Shown: positions 42,179 through 51,501 of the stretch, piece by piece
How the letters are laid out: each line of letters starts with the position of its first letter
Numbering within the stretch: position 1 is the stretch's first letter
DNA from: CAZAPG01 sp964486935
Lineage (GTDB): Bacteria; Chloroflexota; Anaerolineae; 4572-78; J111
Direction: 5' to 3'
DNA length: 64,000 nucleotides
NCBI GenBank assembly: GCA_964486935.1
Contig: CAZAPG010000014.1
Location: forward strand, 62,001 to 126,000
Translations under genes and position numbers: made by a program
Notes under the pieces: generated by a model
What the model saw: only the letters and a program-made list of their open reading frames with translations
Told to the model about the DNA's origin: nothing
Databases searched by the model: none

Positions 42179-42652
42179 TCAATCATCGGTGGCCTCAATA
42201 GGTTTGGCGCGGGTAACTTTTATTAAATCCTGTACGGCTAACTCCAGGTTGACCCCCCGCTTGCCGGCGCTCACTAAAATGCGCTCCAGTTGCAGGGCGG
42301 GTTGGTCAATATAAACCGGATAGTTTTTGTGCAGCAGCGCCAGCGCCGAGATGCCGCCGGTTTGCAGGCCGGTCAACTTTTCGGCCTCATTTTTAGAGGC
42401 CATCTGCACCTTTTTTTCGCCAACGGCTTTGGCCACTTTTTTCAGATTCAACTCCCGGCTGCCGGAGGTCAACACCAGCATTGGTTTGCCGCCGGAGGTT
42501 AAGGCCACCAGCGTTTTGTAGACCATATCGCGGGGCAGGTCAAAATAATCGGCCACGCCATCGGCCGAGTGGATGGTATCGGGAAATTCTCGCACCGTGT
42601 AGTTGATTTTTTGCTGCTCTAAAATGCGCATCGAGTTGAGTTTTTGGGCCAT
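42179..42652 (-). CDS. ybaK: YbaK/EbsC-type aminoacyl-tRNA deacylase (Cys-tRNAPro-like)
   Basis: About 157 residues. The YbaK/ProX fold is clear (YTVREFPDTIHSADGVADYF, KTLVALTSGGKPMLVLTSGSRELNLKKVAKA, GLQTGGISALAL). The Lys of KTL and the GxxxGG-type loop are those used by YbaK to hydrolyse mischarged Cys-tRNAPro. The start at 42652 is fixed by a promoter just upstream, which overlaps every earlier in-frame ATG. The 5-prime leader would be only a few nt, so translation is near-leaderless. Confidence 0.93.
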   Translation of the reverse strand: MAQKLNSMRILEQQKINYTVREFPDTIHSADGVADYFDLPRDMVYKTLVALTSGGKPMLVLTSGSRELNLKKVAKAVGEKKVQMASKNEAEKLTGLQTGGISALALLHKNYPVYIDQPALQLERILVSAGKRGVNLELAVQDLIKVTRAKPIEATDD

Positions 42653-42662
42653 AATGAGACCC

Positions 42663-42691
42663 ATTATAACATTATTTTGGCGATAGTCTAA
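42663..42691 (-). promoter_or_regulatory. Promoter of ybaK-mutS
   Basis: Minus strand TTAGAC, 17 nt, TATAAT, with the -10 box only 10 nt before the ATG at 42652. Confidence 0.6.
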
Positions 42692-42701
42692 ACTAATTGG
42701 T

Positions 42702-42730
42702 TTGGCCGACTTTTTGGTTGGGGGTATAAT
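42702..42730 (+). promoter_or_regulatory. Promoter of the aldo/keto reductase gene
   Basis: TTGGCC, 17 nt, TATAAT; divergent from the ybaK promoter, leaving 10 bp between the two -35 boxes. Confidence 0.6.
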
Positions 42731-42784
42731 CAGGGCGCTGTGCATTTATTCACAAATATTCACAAACATTGATGGAGGTCAGCA

Positions 42785-43768
42785 ATGAATTATCGACCCT
42801 TTGGACGCACCGGCTGGAACGTGTCGGAGATTAGTTTTGGGGCCTGGGCCATCGGCGGCGCCTGGGGAGAAGTCAGCGACAGCGACGCGCTGGACGCCCT
42901 GCACGCGGCGCTGGATGAGGGCGTCAACTTTATTGATACAGCCGACGTGTATGGCGATGGCCGCAGCGAACGGTTAATTGCCCAGGTGTTAAAGGAGCGT
43001 TCTGAGCAGGTGTACGTGGCTACCAAAGCCGGGCGGCGGCTTAACCCGCACGTAGCTGCCGGCTACAACCGGCAGAACCTGACGGCGTTTGTAGAGCGCA
43101 GCCTGAAAAACTTGCAGGCGGAGGCGTTGGATTTGGTGCAACTCCACTGCCCCCCCACCGAGGTTTATTATATGCCAGAGGTGTTCGGCATACTGGATGA
43201 TTTGGCGCAGGCCGGCAAAATAAAATATTACGGGGTTAGCGTGGAAAAGGTTGAAGAGGCCATCAAGGCCGTTGAATACCCCAACGTGCAGAGCGTGCAG
43301 ATTATCTTTAACATTTTCCGGCAGCGCCCGGCAGACCTGTTTTTTGAGCTGGCCCAACAGAAGCGGGTGGGCATTTTGGCCCGCGTTCCGCTGGCCAGCG
43401 GTTTGTTAACCGGCAAAATGAGTCGCCAATCCAGCTTTGCCGCCGATGACCACCGCAATTTCAACCGCTATGGCGAGGCTTTTGACGTGGGCGAGACGTT
43501 TGCCGGCGTTGATTTTGAAATAGGGCTACAAGCCGTGGAGCAGATAAAACCACTGGTTCCTGCCGGGGCCTCGATGGCTCAATTTGCTTTGCGCTGGATT
43601 TTAATGTTCGAGGCGGTAAGTTGCGCCATTCCCGGCGCTAAAAATCGCCGGCAGGCGGTGGATAACGCCAAAGCTGCCGGTCTGCCGCCTTTGGGCGATG
43701 AGGTAATGAGCCGGCTTGAGGATATTTACAACCGCCAAATTCGGGCGCAGGTGCATCAGCGCTGGTAA
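42785..43768 (+). CDS. Aldo/keto reductase
   Basis: 327 residues with the full catalytic set: Asp51, Tyr56 (DTADVYG), Lys81 (ATKAG) and His121 (VQLHCPP). The C-terminal NADPH-binding segment (IPGAKNRRQAVDNAKA) is also typical. It should reduce a carbonyl substrate, which is not known. A GGAGG ribosome site precedes the ATG and a promoter of its own lies upstream. It is monocistronic, ending at a bidirectional hairpin. Confidence 0.95.
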   Translation: MNYRPFGRTGWNVSEISFGAWAIGGAWGEVSDSDALDALHAALDEGVNFIDTADVYGDGRSERLIAQVLKERSEQVYVATKAGRRLNPHVAAGYNRQNLTAFVERSLKNLQAEALDLVQLHCPPTEVYYMPEVFGILDDLAQAGKIKYYGVSVEKVEEAIKAVEYPNVQSVQIIFNIFRQRPADLFFELAQQKRVGILARVPLASGLLTGKMSRQSSFAADDHRNFNRYGEAFDVGETFAGVDFEIGLQAVEQIKPLVPAGASMAQFALRWILMFEAVSCAIPGAKNRRQAVDNAKAAGLPPLGDEVMSRLEDIYNRQIRAQVHQRW

Positions 43769-43820
43769 TTTGTCTTTTAAAAGTCCACCGATGAGAAACA
43801 AGCTGTTTCTGGCCCAATGA

Positions 43821-43853
43821 AGACCTCAAAGGTTTTTGAAACCTTTGAGGTCT
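43821..43853. terminator. 15-bp perfect hairpin between convergent genes
   Basis: AGACCTCAAAGGTTT (43821-43835), loop TTG, then the exact complement (43839-43853). It lies between the stops of the reductase and the GAF kinase and probably ends both transcripts. It has no long U-run, and the sequence looks like a dispersed repeat. Confidence 0.7.
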
Positions 43854-43872
43854 GGAGTAACTTTAAAGCAAC

Positions 43873-45162
43873 TTATCTGGATGAATCTGGGGGGTGAAGC
43901 GGCAGGGTAAAGCAAAAATCAGCGCCAGCATTCGGGTTGCTTTCAACCCAGATGCGCCCCCCGTGCATTTCAACCAGCGCCCGGCAAATAGCCAACCCCA
44001 ACCCCGACCCCTGACGCTGGCGTTCGGGATTGTCATCTGCTTGCTGGAATCGTTCAAATAGCTGTTTTAATTTGTTAGGCGCAATTCCCTCGCCGGAGTC
44101 GGCAACACCCAATACCGCCTCACCCGGCCCAGTTTGATGGGCGTATAATCGCACCTGGCCTTGCTGGGTAAATTTTTGGGCATTTGAAAGCAGATTGAGC
44201 AACACCTGACGAATGCGAACGGGGTCAATATAAACCTGGGGCAGGGGGGGCGTAATATCCAGCAAAAACTTAACGTCGGGCGACCAGACTATCCCCTGGC
44301 CCAAGTCGTAAACATTCTCCATAAATTCTTCAAGCGAAACAACTTCTTTATGCAGGGTAATGCCGCCAATTTCCAGTTTAGAAAGGTCAAACAAGTCGTT
44401 AATTAAATCGGCCATATGCATCATAGATTTAAGCGACTTGTCAATCCACTCAAGCTGCTGGTCGTTTAGGCTGCCAAGCCCGCCCTCTTGCAAAAATGAT
44501 AATGAAGCCGAAGAAATGCCTAACGGGGCGCGCAGGTCGTGCATAATTTTACTTAACCATACTGTGCGCATTCGGTTGGCTTCAATAGTTTCGGCCCAAC
44601 TTTGCTCAACTTGCTGCTTGGCTTGCTCCAGCTCGTGGGTTCGGGCAGCCACTTTTTCTTCCAGCCCTTCGATAAGAGAGGCATTTTCAATAGCCACTGC
44701 CGCCTGATTGGCCAGCAAGATAAGCGGCGGCAGGTCATCATCGCTAAAACGGCCTCGAATTGAACGGTTCTCAACGTATAAAGCGCCAATTGCGTTGCCC
44801 CGGGTAATGAGGGGAACGCACATAATCGAACGCAGCCCGAACATTACCACACTTTCAGCCGACCCGAAGCGCGGGTCGCTCATGGCATCGCGCAATATCA
44901 GGGGGCGCGCGGTCTCGATAACCTCTTTAATAATTGTTGTGCTAATCTGGTCTTCGGTATCATCAATGGTTTGATTTTTCTGGCTTCGTTTGACCTGCAA
45001 ATTGAGCGAACCATCTGCGTTGAGCAGCACTATATAGCCTCGTTCGGCACCCACCAACTTAACCGCTTCATCTAACACATAGGCTAGCAACGGATGGAGA
45101 GTCCGCATCTCGGCCATACGGCGGCTTGCATTAAGAATGTGTTCTAACAGGGTCTGGTTCAT
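43873..45162 (-). CDS. Soluble GAF-domain histidine kinase
   Basis: 429 residues, no membrane helix. A GAF domain (about 20-165: GAERGYIVLLNADG, SIMCVPLITRGNAIGALYVEN) is followed by a coiled coil and a kinase core with MHDLRAPLGISSASL, NLLSNAQKFT, DSGEGI and GSGLGLAI. The GAF domain probably binds a small molecule or senses redox. No receiver gene is adjacent; the receivers near 16-19 kb are possible partners. Confidence 0.93.
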   Translation of the reverse strand: MNQTLLEHILNASRRMAEMRTLHPLLAYVLDEAVKLVGAERGYIVLLNADGSLNLQVKRSQKNQTIDDTEDQISTTIIKEVIETARPLILRDAMSDPRFGSAESVVMFGLRSIMCVPLITRGNAIGALYVENRSIRGRFSDDDLPPLILLANQAAVAIENASLIEGLEEKVAARTHELEQAKQQVEQSWAETIEANRMRTVWLSKIMHDLRAPLGISSASLSFLQEGGLGSLNDQQLEWIDKSLKSMMHMADLINDLFDLSKLEIGGITLHKEVVSLEEFMENVYDLGQGIVWSPDVKFLLDITPPLPQVYIDPVRIRQVLLNLLSNAQKFTQQGQVRLYAHQTGPGEAVLGVADSGEGIAPNKLKQLFERFQQADDNPERQRQGSGLGLAICRALVEMHGGRIWVESNPNAGADFCFTLPLHPPDSSR

Positions 45163-45241
45163 CGACTCTTTAAATGGTAATGTTTTTGTGCATTATGCAG
45201 TAATTTTCTGAGACGAGCAAAAAAGTAAAGGTATATACAAT

Positions 45242-48200
45242 TTAACGAGGCAAAGAGAGGCAGGTTTGTTGGTAAGGCTGGCCGACCTCCATAAATTCAT
45301 TCCATTCAGCCAGGGTCAAATTGCGGTTGGCCACCCGGCAAGCGCGTGATGCCCAGGAGTCCGGGCTAATCTTCCATAAAATAACGGCGCCGTCTCTACT
45401 GGCCGAGGCTAAGAGTTGTTGCCGGGGCGCAAAATCTATGCCCCACACCCAATCGGTGTGGCCGGTAAAGGGGGGCGCCAGGGGGCGATGTTCGCTAACA
45501 TCCCACAAAATAATGGTTTTATCCCGGCTGCTGGAGGCCAAAATTTTACCGGTAGAGTCAAAAGCCACGCCCCATACCTGGTCGGTATGCCCTAACAGTG
45601 GATGGTGTAATGGCTGGCCGGTGGCCACATCCCACAACCTGACGCTTTTATCATTACTGGCCGAAGCCAGTATCTGCCCATTGGGGCTAAAATCTATACC
45701 CCAAACCCAATCAGTGTGCCCTTTGAGCGGGAGGTGAAGGGGCTGGCCGCTGGTCACATCCCACAAAATAATGGTGTTATCGGCGCTGGCCGAGGCTAAA
45801 ATATTGCCCTGCGGATGAAAGGCAACATCCAGCACCTCTGCGGTATGGCCCGTTAACGGCGGCCCGACCGGTTGCAGGGTATCCGTATTCCACAGAATAA
45901 TAGAGGTATCGGCGCTGGCCGAGGCCAGCAATTTATTAAGGGGATTGGGACTAAAAGCCACGCTGCTTACCCAATCGGTGTGTTGGGCCAGCGGCGGACC
46001 AAGGGGGTGTTGTTTGTCTACATCCCACAATCTAACAGTATTGTCAGCGCCGGCAGAAGCTAAAATCTTATCATTTGGACTAAAGGCTACGTTTAATACA
46101 TCGCTGCTGTGGCCGGTTAGGGGGGCGCTCACGGGTTGGCCGGTGGCCACATCCCACAAAACAATCGTGTCGTCATCGCCGCCCGAAGCCAGCATTTGCC
46201 CGGTAGAATTAAAGGCGACCGTGTTTATCCATTCATCGTGCCCCAGTAAAAATTGCCGGGTGGAAATGTCCCATAATGCGATAGTTTTGTTATCAATGCC
46301 CGAAGCCAGTAACGCGCCGCCTGTGCCAGCGGGGGTAGCGGGACTAAAGGCTACGCTGCTGACTCGTTCGGCGCTAACCAAAGGCAGACCCAGCCGTTGG
46401 CGGGTGGCCACATCCCACAAAATAATCGAGTGGTCCTCGCTGCCGGAGGCCAAAATTTTGCCATCGGGGCTAAACGCCAGGCTGATAACCAGGTTGCTGT
46501 GCCCAATTAACGGGGGGCCGATGGGGCGGCGGGTGGCTACATCCCATAAAATAATAATATTGTCGTCGCCGCCCGATGCCAGCAGTTGGCCGCCTGCGCC
46601 TTCGGGGGTGGCAGGGCTAAAGGCAATCGTTTCAACGCCCTTGGTGTGTTGGGTAAGCGGCGGGCCAACGGGTTGGCGAGTGGCTACATCCCACAGAATA
46701 ATGGCCCCATCTCTGCCGGCCGATGCCAGCAGTTGGTCATCTGAATTCTGCGGGGGAGCGGGGCTAAAGGCTACGCTTTTTACCTCGTCGGTATGGGCAG
46801 TTAAGGGTTGTCCAATTTGAGTGCGGGTTGCTAAATCCCATAATCTCACCGTTTTATCCGCGCTGGCAGAGGCTAAAATTTCACCATTTGGACTAAAGGC
46901 CACACTCCAAACCTGATCCTGATGACCCATTAACGGCGAACCAATGGGTTGGCGGGTGGCTACATCCCACAAAATTATTGATGTGTCGCCACTGGCCGAG
47001 GCCAGCAGTTTGCCATCGGGGCTAAAGGCCACATCCCAAACATTGAAGGTGTGGTTGGTTAAGGGAGGTCCCAATGGTTGGCGGGCAGCCACATCCCAAA
47101 ACATTACTGTGGCATCTCTGCCGCCCGAGGCCAGTAATTTTCCGGTGGGGCTAAAAGCTACGCTCAAGGCTCCATCAACATGGCCGTGCAAGAAAGTGTC
47201 CAGGGCGGGGTCAAAATTCAGGTTAAAAATAAGATTATCTTTGATTTCGGCGGTTTTGCTACGTTTATTGAGTTCTACGCTTAGCAACAGGCCCAGGTCG
47301 GGTTGTTTATCTGAAAAGAAAAGGGCCTGGGCGGCTAACTGGCTCAGATGGGTTAAATGGGCTTGCAACTCGGCTTTTTGTTGTTGATTTTTGGCGACAA
47401 TAGCGGCCCCAATGGCCAGCAGAATTACCACGGCCAATCCGGCTGCCAGCCAACGCAGACGCTGGCTGGCCTTAGCCTGAATTTCGGCCCGTTGTTGCTG
47501 CTCTTTGGCCAAAGCCTGAGCCTGAATCAACTCGCGCTGGCGGACGGCTTCTTTTTCCTGTTCAGCGGCAACGACAGCCGCTTGACTGGTTTCCAGAAAA
47601 GCCCGCTCCAGTTGATTTAACTCTTCGGCGCGCTCTCTGGCCCACTCTCTGGCCTGAACTAAGCGCGCGCCCTGATACAGATAGCTGGGGTTGCGCTGGC
47701 TTTTGTCCCACGCTTCGGCGGCTTCGGTAAGTTGCCGGTGGGTTACTAATGCTGCGCGATTTTCATCAATCCAGCCTCGCAACCGGCCCCAACCTCTAAT
47801 TAGCGCCTCGTGCGATACGTCAACCAATTCTTCGCCCGTTGCCATATCGCGGCTAGTTGTAATCAGCCGGGCTTCGGCCAGGCGTTGCAGCACATCTTCA
47901 AATAGTTGGGCCGGTGGCTGCTGGCCAATAGAGAGCAACTCCTGCTTTTTTACGCGCCGGCGGGTGTCTTCGGTGCCTTCGCCCGGTTGGGTCAAACGCA
48001 GCATAATGCGCTTGACCACAACCTGCTGTTGATGGGTGAGTTTGTGGTAAAGGTTATCGGCCCGCTGTGAAATGGCCCCCACTACGCCACCAATTGATTT
48101 GTAAGCGGCCAGCGTGAGCAACCGCCCCTGACGGCGTTCCCACAGTTCCAGCAGGGCATATTGCAGCAAAGGCAGCGCTCCCGGTTGTCTGACCACATCC

Positions 48201-49795
48201 TCCAGAATTGTCTCGACCAGCCCCGGCTCAAATTTTAAGCCGACGCGATAGGCCGGCTGTTCGATGGCCCGGCGCAATTCGGTTTCATTCAGCGGCCCCA
48301 CCAGAATTTGCCGGGCGGCAATGCGTCTGGCCAAATCCTGAAAGGCGGCGCAGCGGTGATAAAAATCGGCCCGCATGGTGAGCAGTATAATAACCCGCCC
48401 GTTGCGTACGGCGGTGGCAAACAGCAGGTTTTCAATAAATTGCTGGCGCACCTGGTCATTGCGGCAAAGGGTAAACAACTCTTCAAACTGGTCAATAATC
48501 AACAATAAACGCCGGTCTGAGGGGGCATTTAACCAGTTTTGATACGCCGCCGCGTGCAGGGCGCTGCCTCGCGCCAAAAGTTCTGCCAGAAATTGGGCGG
48601 CGTTGAGGCCAAAGAGCGGAGCCAGACTTGTGGCTAACTCTTTAAGCGGGTGACTACCCGGCCTGATAGTTTTTATAACCCAGTTGTTGCTGCCGGGCAC
48701 GGCCTGGTTTTGCAAATTAGGCACCAACCCCGCCTGCACCAGAGATGACTTTCCGCTGCCGGAAGCGCCAATGATGGCTAAAAATTGGGCCAGCCTGGCC
48801 TGGTTGCCGGCAGGTTCTGCGCCAACGGGGGTTAACTTATCTGTCAATTGAGTAATCAGCGTTTCGCGGCCAAAGAAAAATTCGGCGTGGTCTGCTTCAA
48901 AAGCCTGGAGGCCGCGATAAGGGCAGCGAGTCTCTGTTTGGGAGTTGCCATTAATTTGTAATGTAACGGAGATGGCTAGGTCATCAAGCTGTTCAAGCAT
49001 TTTTGGAGCAGCCTGAAAGCGATTGGCCGGCTCTTTTTCCAGGGCTGTCTGGATAATTTTGATGACAGGCTCCGGCAAATTGGCATTTATAGCGCCGGGC
49101 GGCGGCGGGGGTTCATCTAAATGTTTGAGGATGATGCTGACGGGTGAACCCTGGTAAAAAGGGGGAGTTCCCGTGGTTAATTCATACAAAATGACTCCCA
49201 GCGAGTAGATATCGCTGCGTTCATCGCCCGGCTCGCCGGAACCCTGTTCTGGCGACATATAGGCCGGCGTGCCGATAATTGTGCCGGGGTCGGTTAAGCG
49301 GTCGGCCCCAATTAGTCTGGAGAGTCCAAAATCGGCCAAAATTGGTTGCTCATCGGCGGTCAATAAAACGTTGGCCGGCTTTAAATCTCGGTGAACCACG
49401 CCTTTTTGGTGGGCGTAGGCTACGGCTTCGACCATTGCTCTAAAAAGAGCCAGCGCCTTGCTCAAGAGAATTTGCTGTCCGGCTGCGCGCCTGGCGGCCA
49501 AATAGTCTTTTAAACTTTCGCCCGGCACATACTCCATCACCATATAGAAAAGGTCGTCTTCTATATCAAAATCAAATACCTGCACAATACCGGGGTGGCG
49601 CAAGGCGGCTATAATTTTGGCCTCGGTGCGGAAGCGTTCTACAAATTGAGGAGTTTTGGCCAGGTGGGTGTGAATGACCTTAATCGCTACCTCGCGTTCC
49701 AAATTAGGTTGAAACGCCCGGTAAACTTCGGCCATGGCCCCGCGCCCCAGAAGCTCTTTAACCTGATATTTTCCAAATTGTTTGGGGTAACTCAT
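45242..49795 (-). CDS. Ser/Thr kinase - STAND NTPase - WD40 signalling protein
   Basis: 1517 residues. Kinase domain 8-270 (GRGAMAEVY, Lys39, HRDLKPAN at 135-142, DFG at 155-157). A STAND-type NTPase follows, with CPYRGLQAFEADHAEFFFGRE and Walker A GASGSGKS (343-350). Then come a winged/helical region, a charged coiled coil, one membrane helix (RLRWLAAGLAVVILLAIGAA) and 14 WD40 repeats. The last 30 residues (RNLTLAEWNEF, PYQQTC) are the tail usual for this class. STAND proteins are switched by ligand binding to their repeat arrays. Repeats 4, 5 and 7 carry loop insertions. It could be a regulator or an abortive-infection-type sensor; nothing nearby decides this. Confidence 0.93.
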   Translation of the reverse strand: MSYPKQFGKYQVKELLGRGAMAEVYRAFQPNLEREVAIKVIHTHLAKTPQFVERFRTEAKIIAALRHPGIVQVFDFDIEDDLFYMVMEYVPGESLKDYLAARRAAGQQILLSKALALFRAMVEAVAYAHQKGVVHRDLKPANVLLTADEQPILADFGLSRLIGADRLTDPGTIIGTPAYMSPEQGSGEPGDERSDIYSLGVILYELTTGTPPFYQGSPVSIILKHLDEPPPPPGAINANLPEPVIKIIQTALEKEPANRFQAAPKMLEQLDDLAISVTLQINGNSQTETRCPYRGLQAFEADHAEFFFGRETLITQLTDKLTPVGAEPAGNQARLAQFLAIIGASGSGKSSLVQAGLVPNLQNQAVPGSNNWVIKTIRPGSHPLKELATSLAPLFGLNAAQFLAELLARGSALHAAAYQNWLNAPSDRRLLLIIDQFEELFTLCRNDQVRQQFIENLLFATAVRNGRVIILLTMRADFYHRCAAFQDLARRIAARQILVGPLNETELRRAIEQPAYRVGLKFEPGLVETILEDVVRQPGALPLLQYALLELWERRQGRLLTLAAYKSIGGVVGAISQRADNLYHKLTHQQQVVVKRIMLRLTQPGEGTEDTRRRVKKQELLSIGQQPPAQLFEDVLQRLAEARLITTSRDMATGEELVDVSHEALIRGWGRLRGWIDENRAALVTHRQLTEAAEAWDKSQRNPSYLYQGARLVQAREWARERAEELNQLERAFLETSQAAVVAAEQEKEAVRQRELIQAQALAKEQQQRAEIQAKASQRLRWLAAGLAVVILLAIGAAIVAKNQQQKAELQAHLTHLSQLAAQALFFSDKQPDLGLLLSVELNKRSKTAEIKDNLIFNLNFDPALDTFLHGHVDGALSVAFSPTGKLLASGGRDATVMFWDVAARQPLGPPLTNHTFNVWDVAFSPDGKLLASASGDTSIILWDVATRQPIGSPLMGHQDQVWSVAFSPNGEILASASADKTVRLWDLATRTQIGQPLTAHTDEVKSVAFSPAPPQNSDDQLLASAGRDGAIILWDVATRQPVGPPLTQHTKGVETIAFSPATPEGAGGQLLASGGDDNIIILWDVATRRPIGPPLIGHSNLVISLAFSPDGKILASGSEDHSIILWDVATRQRLGLPLVSAERVSSVAFSPATPAGTGGALLASGIDNKTIALWDISTRQFLLGHDEWINTVAFNSTGQMLASGGDDDTIVLWDVATGQPVSAPLTGHSSDVLNVAFSPNDKILASAGADNTVRLWDVDKQHPLGPPLAQHTDWVSSVAFSPNPLNKLLASASADTSIILWNTDTLQPVGPPLTGHTAEVLDVAFHPQGNILASASADNTIILWDVTSGQPLHLPLKGHTDWVWGIDFSPNGQILASASNDKSVRLWDVATGQPLHHPLLGHTDQVWGVAFDSTGKILASSSRDKTIILWDVSEHRPLAPPFTGHTDWVWGIDFAPRQQLLASASRDGAVILWKISPDSWASRACRVANRNLTLAEWNEFMEVGQPYQQTCLSLPR

Positions 49796-49915
49796 TGCTG
49801 ACCAACCTGGTGAGGGTAATTGGCAGGTGCTGGCAACATTATTGTTTACGCAAATAAATTTGTCAATTTAACTTTTCCGGTTCTAACTTTTTCTCTGGTG
49901 GTTGCGGAGCGAGTT

Positions 49916-50632
49916 TCAACGGGCAGTGAGCGGCCAGGTTCTAAAAAAGAACCACTCGCCTTTGGTAACATCGGCGCGTTGGGGTGGGATGCCTAAATTG
50001 GTAATATCGGTGCGCGAGAGGGCATACAGGCAACCGCTGGTGGGGTCATGCTTGTCGCGGATGATGCGGCTGGCCAGCTTTAAAAACTCCGGGCTGGGTT
50101 GCAAGTCGGGCCGATAGCCAAAAAAGCCATATCTGACCACGGCGTAAGTATCGCCATAGCCGGGGTGTAGCAATCTGTTTTTGGCCACCCAGCCCACATA
50201 ATAGGCCGCCTCCATATCGCCGGGGGATTCGCCTTGCATAATCCGGGCCAGGTCTATTACCGACAGGCGAGCCGGCAGAACCGGCACGGGGACACCCGGC
50301 AGCGAGGTGGGGCGCGGCGTGTAAATGCGGGTAGGGGCCAGGCCGTTATATACATCGGTGGGCAGCGGCGTGTGGATTATTTGCCGGGTGGGGCCGGGCG
50401 TCCAGGTGGGCGGCAGCATAAACCCCTGGGTGGCAACAATCTGCACAATCAGGGGCAATCTGTCTTTACCGGCAGAGCCGGCCAGCAGCGGCACAAATAA
50501 AAAGCCAATAATCCACAAAAAAACAACAAGACAAATCAGCCCGGCTAACAGCACCCACTGTTCGGCGCTTAATCCCTTGCGTTCGTTTGGCGATAATTGT
50601 TGATTATTTTGACCAGAATCTTGATTGGTCAC
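49916..50632 (-). CDS. Membrane-anchored protein with SleB-like cell-wall hydrolase domain
   Basis: 238 residues. One N-terminal membrane helix (about 26-49), a Pro/Thr linker, then a domain with IDLARIMQGESPGDMEAAYYVGWVAKNR and YGDTYAVV, which resembles SleB/CwlJ hydrolases (conserved Glu in the ARI-x-x-GE-type helix). Similarity is judged by eye and is moderate. The GTG start overlaps the stop of the VOC gene by 4 nt, so the two are coupled. Confidence 0.6.
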   Translation of the reverse strand: MTNQDSGQNNQQLSPNERKGLSAEQWVLLAGLICLVVFLWIIGFLFVPLLAGSAGKDRLPLIVQIVATQGFMLPPTWTPGPTRQIIHTPLPTDVYNGLAPTRIYTPRPTSLPGVPVPVLPARLSVIDLARIMQGESPGDMEAAYYVGWVAKNRLLHPGYGDTYAVVRYGFFGYRPDLQPSPEFLKLASRIIRDKHDPTSGCLYALSRTDITNLGIPPQRADVTKGEWFFFRTWPLTAR

Positions 50633-51498
50633 TTTGCGCTTGGATGGTTGATAATGCCCAGCCTGATTCCGTGCAGGCGGTCAGGGTCAAACCAGGCCAC
50701 TTGCCGGCCAAACCAGTTGGTTGGGTCATTTAGTTGATACTTTTTTACAGCCAGCTCAAAGTTGTTAACGCCAATTAAGTAGGCGCAGGGCGACTCGTCA
50801 AAACGGGCCAAACGTTCACCGAGCCAGGGGTGTCCCGTTAGGGGGGCGGCCAGCGTTACCGGCGCGCCGGCAAAATCAGCCAGATTGGCCCCAAAATTTG
50901 CGTTGGCCTGTTTAACCGGCGGCGGCCAAAAGTAAACCCGGCTAAATAAAGTTGCAGCGGCCTCAATATCTTCAACCGCCAAAATTACTTTGGCAATGCC
51001 GGTTAGCCCGGAACCGCTCACGCTGGCTGAGGGGCGCGCGCGCAGTTCTCGCGGGGTGATATCTTTGATGATAAAGGGCAGGGTTGCGCCCGCGCCCTTA
51101 TCGCCCAAAAAAGCCAGATGCCACTCTACCAGTTGGCCGTCGGGCCGGTGGCGGTTGTAGTAATGGGGGCCTTGCGCGGCAATGCCCAGCGCGGCCATTC
51201 GAGCGGCCTCGGCGGCCACATCATCAACATACACGGCCCAGGCGCAGGGGCCGCCGTTGCCCGCAATGTGCTCGCCCCAAAAGGCGGTATCTTTTCGACC
51301 CGCCTCCAGCGATGAGATGAGTTCAATGTAAGAGCCGTCATCAAAGCCCAGCAGCGACATATGAGTGATGCCGTTTGAGTGCGGCCCGCCGTAATCGGGC
51401 GTCAGGCCCAGTTGGTCAAAAGCCTGCTCCAGTTGGGCCAGCGAGGGGCCGGCAATGGTTACGTGGTCAATTTTAAGCTTGCTGACGCGCCGGTTCAA
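50629..51498 (-). CDS. VOC / glyoxalase-like protein with two modules
   Basis: 289 residues. Two beta-alpha-beta-beta-beta modules are seen, the first starting IDHVTIAGPSLAQLEQAF and including SNGITHMSLLGFDDGSYIELIS, as in the Glyoxalase_3 group of the vicinal-oxygen-chelate family. Such proteins bind a metal or small hydrophobic ligand; no substrate can be assigned. It starts at TTG 51498, with GGAGG upstream, 3 nt after the lipoprotein stop. Confidence 0.8.
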   Translation of the reverse strand: MNRRVSKLKIDHVTIAGPSLAQLEQAFDQLGLTPDYGGPHSNGITHMSLLGFDDGSYIELISSLEAGRKDTAFWGEHIAGNGGPCAWAVYVDDVAAEAARMAALGIAAQGPHYYNRHRPDGQLVEWHLAFLGDKGAGATLPFIIKDITPRELRARPSASVSGSGLTGIAKVILAVEDIEAAATLFSRVYFWPPPVKQANANFGANLADFAGAPVTLAAPLTGHPWLGERLARFDESPCAYLIGVNNFELAVKKYQLNDPTNWFGRQVAWFDPDRLHGIRLGIINHPSAK

Positions 51499-51501
51499 CG
51501 C

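Noticed and set aside
45242..47200. Long tandem repeats as possible satellite DNA
   Set aside because: The roughly 126-130-bp period is explained by WD40 codons in a single open frame.
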